Of a stretch of 12,431 nucleotides of DNA, positions 6,688-12,431 are shown in pieces; position 1 is the stretch's first letter, and each line of letters starts with the position of its first letter. The translations under genes and the position numbers were made by a program. Source of the stretch: Thalassolituus sp. (GTDB lineage Bacteria; Pseudomonadota; Gammaproteobacteria; Pseudomonadales; Oceanobacteraceae); NCBI GenBank assembly GCA_029212275.1, contig JARGOI010000042.1:1-12431 (forward strand), read 5' to 3'. The notes beneath the pieces are model-generated. The model made no database searches. It saw only the letters and a list, made by a program, of their open reading frames with translations, and had not been told where the DNA came from.

Positions 6688-7074
6688 ATGGGGATTGTGT
6701 TTCTTGTGTTGACCCTCATAGGTCAACCGCTGGCGTATGCCTGTTCATCGTGTGGCAGTGCGCCGCTGGATGAACTAGTGTCTGATGCTTCTGCAGCAAA
6801 TCAAGCCCATGCCCACCACAACATGTCGATGTCTAGCATGATGACCGATGTTGATATGTCTGACATGCTTGATATGAGTGATAATGCTGCTTCCCATGAT
6901 TGCTGCAAGGACAAACAATGCTCTGGCTCGCACTGTGTTTCGCCTTCTGCATTTTTTTCCTCACCCGCCATCATTTCTTTTGCCATATTGTCGAGCCATG
7001 TGGCTGATCACTACCAAAGCTCTTATCTCAGCAATCTTGCTGACTCGCCTTATAAGCCACCCATTCTCGGCTAA
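6688..7074 (+). CDS. Small exported Cys/His/Met-rich protein, probable periplasmic copper-binding protein
   Basis: From ATG 6688 the product is 128 residues. Residues 1-18 form a signal peptide with a hydrophobic core ('GIVFLVLTLIG') and an A-Y-A cleavage site just before Cys19. The mature chain begins C-S-S-C and continues with a His/Met/Asp-rich stretch ('HAHHNMSMSSMM', then repeated D-M-S-D/D-M-L-D). Next come 'HDCC', 'KDKQC' and 'GSHC', then a less polar tail ending '...SPYKPPILG'. Six Cys plus clustered His and Met suit soft-metal binding, and the gene directly precedes the CusC-like channel gene. Similar Cys/His/Met-rich secreted proteins with a Pro-Pro-Ile tail occur ahead of cus/czc-type operons, though I know no characterised member. 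An upstream ATG at 6628 would give a longer basic leader but overlaps the small frame ahead. The exact function is inferred. Confidence 0.65.
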   Translation: MGIVFLVLTLIGQPLAYACSSCGSAPLDELVSDASAANQAHAHHNMSMSSMMTDVDMSDMLDMSDNAASHDCCKDKQCSGSHCVSPSAFFSSPAIISFAILSSHVADHYQSSYLSNLADSPYKPPILG

Positions 7075-7124
7075 CGTAGGATACGTGCGCCTGAAATTTG
7101 GTGCGACGTCTGTCCAAGTCACCT

Positions 7125-7145
7125 CTTAATTATCTTTTTATTAAG
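7125..7145. other. AT-rich inverted repeat in the gap before the channel gene
   Basis: CTTAAT (7125-7130) and ATTAAG (7140-7145) are perfect arms around a 9-base loop rich in T. The element lies in the 121-base gap between the Cys-rich gene and the channel gene. It is too AT-rich for a strong terminator, but could serve as a weak attenuator, a processing site or an operator. The gap also has a palindromic ACATATGT at 7166-7173. I see no convincing independent promoter there. Confidence 0.25.
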
Positions 7146-7195
7146 CGCCTGATGTAATTGAGCGCACATATGTTTTTGTAAAAGAGATCAGCGCA

Positions 7196-8794
7196 ATGCT
7201 AAATAATCTTTTTAATTGGAATGGCCATCGAAATGCTGCGTCCAGCGGTATGATCACGTTCATTATGTTGTTAGGCGTGATGAATAACACATTTGCGCAA
7301 GCAAGATTGAGTGATGATTCTGACGCTCCATTGTTGAATTTGGAGTTGGCGATTGAGGTCGCCCAGCAGAAGGATCATTGGTTAGAAGGCAGTCAATATC
7401 GTGAAAGTGCCCTGCTAGACCAGTCCTCGGCCGCGACCAGTTTGCCAGACCCAAAGGTATCGCTTACGGCGGGGAATTTCCCACTGGATACCTTGGATAT
7501 TCACCAAGAACCGATGACGCAAATGGTCATTGGTGTGACCCAGATGTTTCCGCGTGGCGACAGCTTAAACCTGTCCGCTCGACAAAAACGCGAAATGGCC
7601 TTGCAAGAGCCAATGCTGCGTTTGGATCGCCTAGCGCAAGTAAAGCTAACGGTGACTCAGTTATGGCTAAACGCGTATCAAGCACAACAAAGTATTCGTT
7701 TGATTGAGCAAGATCGTTATTTATTTCAGCAACTGATTGATGCAACTCGCGCTAATTATGCATCGGCACTGGGGCGCGCGCGCCAGCAGAATATTATTCG
7801 TGCACAACTTGAGTTGACGCGTTTGGATGATCGTTTGACCGAGCTTAAATTCGCACGCGATACTGCGCAGCAAAGGCTTTCGGAATGGGTAGGTGCAATT
7901 GCGTTTTACTCTATACCAAGTGATTTACCCAATGTCAGCGCTTTCGTTTCTTCTACGACGCTTGCCGGCGGGACGCCAGCGCTCCCAGAGAGCAACGAAT
8001 CATTCACGATTTCTGCCGGCGGGACGCCAGCGCTCCCAGAGGGTAACGAAATATTCACGACTTCTGCAGGTGGGACGCCAGCGCTCCCAGAGAGCAACGA
8101 ATCATTCACGACTTCTGCCGGCGGGACGCCAGCGCTCCCAGAGGATAGTGGCTCGCGGGTGTCGCTGACCACACTGCTTGCTGCCGCCGAAAACAAGGCG
8201 GCGTTATATCCCTTCGTTGAAAATCACCCATCGCTATTGGCTTTAAAGCGTCGCCTGCAAGCCACCCAAACGCAGGTTGCTTTGGCGCAACAAAAATACA
8301 AACCCGAGTGGGGAATTACGGCGAGTTACGGCTATCGCGCCGAAGACCAAAATGGCAACACTAGAGCGGATTTAGCGTCGGTGGGGATCACCTTCGACCT
8401 ACCGATCTTTACCGGCAACCGCCAAGATCGCGAAGTCAGTGCCGCCAAATATCAAAGTGAATCTATCAAGACCGACGAAAAGTTACTTGCGCGCCAACTC
8501 ATCTCGCGGCTGGGTGCTGCGAGTGTTCAACTGCAAAATCTAAACGAACGCTATCACCTTTATACCTCGGCTTTACTACCGCAAACGCGTAATGAAAGTG
8601 AAGCGGTATTAAACGCCTACAACAATGATGATGGCGATTTTGCCGAAGCGGTGCGTTCGCAAATTGCACTGCTGAACGCAAAAATTGAAGCACTCGCCAT
8701 CGCTGTCGCGCAACAGCAAACCTTAGCGACGATTAATTATTTGACCAGCGGCTACCAGGCCACTAACAACCTAACCGAACCCAAAGGTGAATAA
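7196..8794 (+). CDS. cusC: CusC-like outer-membrane efflux channel (TolC family) with a repeat insertion
   Basis: This 532-residue channel would form the outer-membrane exit duct of the copper/silver tripartite pump. Residues 1-36 look like a signal peptide (hydrophobic 'MITFIMLLGVM', cleavage after A-Q-A). No lipobox Cys is present, unlike E. coli CusC. The first TolC half covers about residues 48-240, with 'LPDPKVSLTAGNFPLD', 'VTQMFPRGDSL' and long heptad-like helices. The second runs from about 330 to 525, with 'YKPEWGITASYGYR' and 'VGITFDLPIFTGNRQD'. Between them, residues 257-316 are a 17-residue tandem repeat (AGGTPALPE plus a linker), absent from ordinary family members. The ATG at 7196 has only a weak AAGAGA ribosome site. 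I prefer it over ATG 7250 because it keeps basic residues ahead of the hydrophobic core. The stop is one base from the adaptor ATG. Confidence 0.9.
   Translation: MLNNLFNWNGHRNAASSGMITFIMLLGVMNNTFAQARLSDDSDAPLLNLELAIEVAQQKDHWLEGSQYRESALLDQSSAATSLPDPKVSLTAGNFPLDTLDIHQEPMTQMVIGVTQMFPRGDSLNLSARQKREMALQEPMLRLDRLAQVKLTVTQLWLNAYQAQQSIRLIEQDRYLFQQLIDATRANYASALGRARQQNIIRAQLELTRLDDRLTELKFARDTAQQRLSEWVGAIAFYSIPSDLPNVSAFVSSTTLAGGTPALPESNESFTISAGGTPALPEGNEIFTTSAGGTPALPESNESFTTSAGGTPALPEDSGSRVSLTTLLAAAENKAALYPFVENHPSLLALKRRLQATQTQVALAQQKYKPEWGITASYGYRAEDQNGNTRADLASVGITFDLPIFTGNRQDREVSAAKYQSESIKTDEKLLARQLISRLGAASVQLQNLNERYHLYTSALLPQTRNESEAVLNAYNNDDGDFAEAVRSQIALLNAKIEALAIAVAQQQTLATINYLTSGYQATNNLTEPKGE
7964..8143. 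repeat. 51-bp tandem repeat (3.5 copies) with a REP-like core, inside the channel gene
   Basis: Units start at 7964, 8015, 8066 and 8117, exactly 51 bases apart; the last is only the 27-base core (to 8143). The core is identical in copies 1, 2 and 4; copy 3 has two changes (GCAGGTGGG for GCCGGCGGG). The 24-base linkers differ at a few positions. On the minus strand the core reads GGGAGC followed by GCTGGCGTCCCGCCGGC, a 7-bp stem (one G-T wobble) with a TCC loop. A GGAG tetranucleotide next to a stem-loop is the layout of REP elements mobilised by RAYT transposases. The period is a multiple of three, so the host frame stays open and encodes AGGTPALPE repeats. The other frames are open too, including LPAGRQRSQ and SAGVPPAE readings, which I recall from dispersed repeats in other bacteria. 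Confidence 0.9.
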
Positions 8795-8795
8795 G

Positions 8796-10463
8796 ATGAA
8801 AACTAACAAAGTATTTATAGTTGCCATCGTTGCCGGGCTGGGAATAGGACTGGCGATTGGTGTAAATGTTGCGACTGGTTTATTTTCTGATAAAGCGGCC
8901 TCAGATTCGAACTCAAAGGACGCGGCAAATGAACCTCTGAAGCAAGAGCCGTTGTATTGGGTTGCGCCGATGGACGCAAACTACAAACGCGATAAACCGG
9001 GTAAATCGCCTATGGGAATGGACCTGATTCCGGTTTACCAAGACGCCGCTGAAAATGCAGGGACGAAAGAAGGGCCAGGAGCAGTGACCATCCGTCCAAG
9101 CGTTATCAATAACATGGGCGTACGCACTGCCAAAGTATCGCGCGGGACGTTAAATCAGCAGATAGAAACCGTCGGCTACGTGCAATACGACGAAGATCGT
9201 TTAGTCCATATTCACCCACGCGTCGAAGGTTGGATCGAAAAACTGTACGTCAAAGCAAAAGGCGACCCAGTCGAAAAAGGGCAGCCACTCTACACTCTTT
9301 ATTCTCCTACCTTGGTGAACGCGCAAGAAGAATACTTGCTGGCATTGCGACGCAATAACCCATTATTGATCAGTGCCGCGAAAGAACGATTAATGGCCCT
9401 GCAAGTGCCTGAATCCGACATCAAACGGGTGCAATCTAGCGGCAAAGTTTCGCAAACCGTGACCATCAAAGCCCCGCAAAGTGGTGTGCTGGATTACTTG
9501 GACGCACGTGAAGGTATGTTTGTGCAGCCGGGCATCAAGATGATGTCTATCGGTGAGTTAGAACACCTTTGGGTGATTGGTGAGATTTTTGAACGACAAT
9601 TAAGCCAAGTAAAACAGGGCGCTGCGGTGACCATCACCTTGGATTATCTGCCGGGCTCCGAATGGCAAGGCCACGTTGACTATATTTATCCGTCTTTGAG
9701 TCCCGACACGCGCAGCGCCAAGGTGCGTATTCATGTTGGTAATTCAGCTAAAAACACAGTGAATGAAAACCAACTTCGTCCGGGCATGTTTGCTCACTTA
9801 TCGATCAACGCCTCCGCAGCCAACGAAATGCTGATGATCCCCAGTGAAGCCTTGATTCGTTTGGGCAGACAAAATGGCATTGAGCAAAACCGAGTCGTGT
9901 TGGCATTAGGCGATGGTCGCTTTAAATCGGTCGCAGTGACCGCTGGACAAAAAAGCACAGATAAGATCGAAGTTCTCGGTGGTCTGAATGAAGGCGATGA
10001 GATCGTCACGTCGGCGCAGTTTCTTATCGATTCTGAATCGAGCAAAACCTCCGATTTTAAGCGCATGACTTCCAGCAGTGATTCTGCAGAAAATGATGAT
10101 CATGCCGGGCATGCTGAGCACAGCATGAATGATATGACTGAGATGGAAAGCATGGACAGCGATCCTAACTTTGAACCAAGCTCAGTTGAAGGCAGCGAAG
10201 CAACCGTCGATGGCGTCATTAATGCGGTAAATCATCAACAAGGAAAGTTAAATATCACCCGCGGCCCAATCACCCAATGGCAACGCGGCGAAGCCACACT
10301 CGACTTTGAGGTGGTTGAGGGAATTAATATCCATTCTTTTAATGACGGGGACAAAGTGCGCTTTACCTTTGAACTCAGAGACGGCGAATTTACCATCCTC
10401 AACATTCAAAAGAAGGCCGCAGAAAAGACAGTGGAAAACCAGCATGAAGGAGTGCACTTATGA
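8796..10463 (+). CDS. cusB: CusB-like periplasmic adaptor (membrane fusion protein) with C-terminal CusF-like domain
   Basis: This 555-residue adaptor links the RND pump to the channel and may hand metal to the pump. Residues 5-28 form the single membrane anchor. Residues 54-81 are a heavy-metal-binding segment ('YWVAPM' to 'KPGKSPMGMDLIPVY'), with Met59, Met73 and Met75 as likely Cu(I)/Ag(I) ligands. The central region (about 95-420) is the barrel-sandwich/helical-hairpin/beta-barrel adaptor, with 'VHIHPRVEGWIEKLYVK' and 'VTIKAPQSGVLDYL'. Residues 429-465 form a His/Met-rich acidic linker ('DHAGHAEHSMNDMTEM'). Residues about 468-545 resemble CusF, but key ligands look replaced. The ATG at 8796 is one base after the channel stop, with AGGTGA five bases upstream. 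A GTG at 8787 lies inside that ribosome site and is rejected. It overlaps the pump gene by 4 bases. Confidence 0.93.
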   Translation: MKTNKVFIVAIVAGLGIGLAIGVNVATGLFSDKAASDSNSKDAANEPLKQEPLYWVAPMDANYKRDKPGKSPMGMDLIPVYQDAAENAGTKEGPGAVTIRPSVINNMGVRTAKVSRGTLNQQIETVGYVQYDEDRLVHIHPRVEGWIEKLYVKAKGDPVEKGQPLYTLYSPTLVNAQEEYLLALRRNNPLLISAAKERLMALQVPESDIKRVQSSGKVSQTVTIKAPQSGVLDYLDAREGMFVQPGIKMMSIGELEHLWVIGEIFERQLSQVKQGAAVTITLDYLPGSEWQGHVDYIYPSLSPDTRSAKVRIHVGNSAKNTVNENQLRPGMFAHLSINASAANEMLMIPSEALIRLGRQNGIEQNRVVLALGDGRFKSVAVTAGQKSTDKIEVLGGLNEGDEIVTSAQFLIDSESSKTSDFKRMTSSSDSAENDDHAGHAEHSMNDMTEMESMDSDPNFEPSSVEGSEATVDGVINAVNHQQGKLNITRGPITQWQRGEATLDFEVVEGINIHSFNDGDKVRFTFELRDGEFTILNIQKKAAEKTVENQHEGVHL

Positions 10464-12431
10464 TTGCCGCCATCATTCGCTGGTCGGTGCATAACCGCTT
10501 CTTCGTGTTGCTCGCCACGGTCATATTGATTGGCGTTGGCACATGGTCATTAAAAAACACCCCAGTGGATGCCATTCCGGATTTGTCTGACGTACAAGTC
10601 ATCATTAAAACCAGTTATCCCGGTCAAGCGCCGCAGGTGGTGCAAGATCAAGTCACCTATCCTTTAACCACGGCCATGCTCTCGGTACCGGGGGCGGTGA
10701 CCGTACGCGGTTATTCGTTCTTCGGCGATTCCTATGTTTATGTCATTTTCAATGAAGACACCGATCTCTATTGGGCACGCTCGCGGGTATTAGAATATCT
10801 CTCGCAAGTGGCTTCTAATTTGCCCAGCAACGCAAAACCACAACTCGGTCCAGACGCCACCGGCGTGGGCTGGGTGTATTTGTATGCACTCACCGACCCC
10901 ACCGGACAGCACGACATCAGTCAACTGCGCAGCCTGCAAGATTGGTTTCTAAAATACGAATTGCAAACAGTAGCGGGGGTGTCAGAAGTGGCACCTCTTG
11001 GCGGCATGGTGAAACAATATCAAGTCCAAGTCGATCCCGATAAATTACGCGCTTACGGCATTCCCTTGGCGCATATTCAAAACGCCATACAAGCGGGTAA
11101 TCAAGAGATTGGCGCCTCGGTAATTGAACTGGCTGAAGCTGAATATATGGTGCGCGCTACTGGGTATATCCAAGGTGTGGAAGATCTCGCAATGATTCCT
11201 CTTGGTATTAGTAATGAAAAAGGCACCCCGATACTGCTGCGCGATGTCGCCGACATAGAAATCGGGCCACAAATGCGCCGCGGCATTGCCGAATTAAATG
11301 GTGAAGGCGAAGTGGTCGGTGGCATCGTGGTGATGCGCTTTGGTGAAAATGCGCAGCAAACCATCAATGGCGTGAAGGCCAAATTAGCGACGCTCAAAGC
11401 CGGTTTGCCAGACGGCGTTGAAATCGTCACGGTCTACGATCGTTCGGGGTTGATTGAGCGCGCCGTAGAAAACCTATGGCACAAATTATTGGAAGAATTT
11501 TTGATGGTGGCGCTCGTTTGCCTCGTCTTTCTACTCCATGTACGTTCCAGTTTGGTGGCCATTATCAGCTTACCAGTCGGTATTCTGGCGGCCTTCATCG
11601 TCATGCACGCGCAAGGTCTGAATGCCAATATCATGTCGTTGGGCGGTATCGCTATTGCCATCGGCGCCATGATTGATGGCGCAATAGTGATGATCGAAAA
11701 CATGCATAAACACATGGAACGCACGCCGCTGACTAACGAAAATCGCTGGCAAGTGGTCATGGACTCCGCCACCGAAGTCGGGCCTGCGCTGTTTTTCAGT
11801 TTGCTGATTATTACCGTCAGCTTTATTCCGGTGTTTACCCTTGAGGCGCAAGAGGGCCGGATGTTTTCACCGCTGGCGTTCACCAAAACCTATGCCATGG
11901 CCGCCAGTGCTGCACTGGCCGTAACATTGGTGCCCGTGTTGATGGGCTACTTTATTCGCGGCAAGGTGCTGTCCGAGCATAAAAATCCCGTTAATCGCGC
12001 ACTCATCGCTATTTATAAACCGGCGTTATCGAAAGTGTTGGAATTTCCTAAAGCCACCTTGTTACTCGCCGCTCTAATTCTTGTTATCGGCTTTTGGCCA
12101 GTCACTAAAATCGGCAGCGAGTTCATTCCGCCGTTAGATGAGGGCGACTTGATGTACATGCCGACCACTTATCCAGGACTGTCCATTGGCAAAGCGCGAG
12201 AATTACTACAACAAACGGATAAGCTCATCGCTACCGTGCCGGAAGTGAAAAGCGTGTTTGGCAAAGTCGGTCGCGCCGAAACCGCCACCGACCCAGCACC
12301 ACTCACCATGATCGAAACCTTTATTCAGCTAAAGCCGCGCGACCAATGGCGCGCCGGTATGACCAGCGAATCATTGAAAAAAGAGCTGGATAGCTTAGTG
12401 AAATTTCCGGGCTTAACCAATGCTTGGGTCA
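10460..12431 (+). CDS. cusA: CusA-like heavy-metal RND efflux pump, N-terminal 657 residues (runs off window)
   Basis: This is the proton-driven inner-membrane pump of the HME-RND class, exporting Cu(I)/Ag(I) with the adaptor and channel. The frame is open from ATG 10460 to the window end; E. coli CusA has about 1047 residues, so roughly a third is missing. The ATG overlaps the adaptor stop (ATGA), with AAGGAG seven bases upstream. Visible signatures are 'TPVDAIPDLSDVQVII', 'YPGQAPQVVQDQVTYPL' and 'NANIMSLGGIAIAIGAMIDGAIVMIEN'. By alignment from memory, Met392, Met404, Met480, Met567, Met617 and Met634 correspond to E. coli Met391, 403, 486, 573, 623 and 640 of the methionine relay, and Asp406 to the proton-relay Asp405. 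The CzcA-type DFG before the TM4 Asp is absent, favouring monovalent over divalent metals. No frameshift is seen. Confidence 0.96.
   Translation, partial: MIAAIIRWSVHNRFFVLLATVILIGVGTWSLKNTPVDAIPDLSDVQVIIKTSYPGQAPQVVQDQVTYPLTTAMLSVPGAVTVRGYSFFGDSYVYVIFNEDTDLYWARSRVLEYLSQVASNLPSNAKPQLGPDATGVGWVYLYALTDPTGQHDISQLRSLQDWFLKYELQTVAGVSEVAPLGGMVKQYQVQVDPDKLRAYGIPLAHIQNAIQAGNQEIGASVIELAEAEYMVRATGYIQGVEDLAMIPLGISNEKGTPILLRDVADIEIGPQMRRGIAELNGEGEVVGGIVVMRFGENAQQTINGVKAKLATLKAGLPDGVEIVTVYDRSGLIERAVENLWHKLLEEFLMVALVCLVFLLHVRSSLVAIISLPVGILAAFIVMHAQGLNANIMSLGGIAIAIGAMIDGAIVMIENMHKHMERTPLTNENRWQVVMDSATEVGPALFFSLLIITVSFIPVFTLEAQEGRMFSPLAFTKTYAMAASAALAVTLVPVLMGYFIRGKVLSEHKNPVNRALIAIYKPALSKVLEFPKATLLLAALILVIGFWPVTKIGSEFIPPLDEGDLMYMPTTYPGLSIGKARELLQQTDKLIATVPEVKSVFGKVGRAETATDPAPLTMIETFIQLKPRDQWRAGMTSESLKKELDSLVKFPGLTNAWV

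Noticed and set aside
6878..7129. An 83-codon plus-strand frame overlapping the end of the Cys-rich gene.
   Set aside because: It is out of frame with the signal peptide and Cys pattern, and has no ribosome site; it is a shadow frame.
7964..8143. A CRISPR-like pattern: 27-base repeat with regular 24-base spacing.
   Set aside because: The spacers are nearly identical to each other, the period is a multiple of three, and the whole array is in frame within a TolC-family gene. No cas genes are present.
7906..8196. Open frames on the minus strand and in a second plus frame across the repeat (SAGVPPAE and LPAGRQRSQ peptides).
   Set aside because: They arise because a 51-base repeat without stops keeps all frames open. 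The flanking TolC domains fix the true frame.
8787..8795. GTG at 8787 as the start of the CusB-like adaptor.
   Set aside because: It sits within the AGGTGA ribosome site that serves the ATG at 8796.
11101..11886. Several minus-strand frames within the pump gene.
   Set aside because: They are mirror frames of the clearly coding CusA-like sequence.

Overview
The window is bacterial and most likely from a gammaproteobacterium of moderate GC. The pair rppH-ptsP next to a HAD phosphatase gene matches the Pseudomonas arrangement. The other genes (an rlmF-type 23S rRNA methyltransferase, a lipoprotein imelysin and a CusCBA-type efflux operon) also fit a pseudomonad/oceanospirillad-like lineage. I cannot name a genus from the sequence alone. 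There is no rRNA, tRNA, CRISPR array, integrase or transposase in the window.

Left half (1-6468) is mostly housekeeping. A 3'-end of a TANGO2/NRDE-family gene (+) converges on rppH-ptsP, a minus-strand pair (RNA 5'-pyrophosphohydrolase and the enzyme I of the nitrogen PTS). Across a roughly 300-base non-coding divide, a HAD-IB phosphatase gene overlaps by 4 bases an imelysin-family lipoprotein gene. That pair converges on rlmF (minus), with a hairpin across the imelysin stop codon.

Right half (6519-12431) is a copper/silver detoxification operon on the plus strand. A small Cys/His/Met-rich exported protein leads it. It is followed by a TolC/CusC-like outer-membrane channel, a CusB-like periplasmic adaptor and a CusA-like RND pump that runs off the right edge. 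The last three are tightly packed: a 1-base gap, then a 4-base overlap, both with good ribosome binding sites. The CusA part keeps the methionines of the Cu(I)/Ag(I) relay, so monovalent metal export from the periplasm is the likely job. No sensor kinase, CueR-type regulator or copper ATPase lies in the window.

Three things stand out. (1) The channel gene carries, in its linker between the two TolC half-repeats, an in-frame 51-base minisatellite (3.5 copies). Its 27-base core looks like a REP element: GGAG followed by a GC-rich stem-loop. (2) The adaptor is fused to a C-terminal CusF-like domain that keeps the tryptophan but appears to have lost the His and both Met copper ligands; a His/Met-rich linker precedes it. 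(3) The leading Cys/His/Met-rich secreted protein is not one I can assign to a characterised family. All residue comparisons with E. coli proteins are from memory, without an alignment program.
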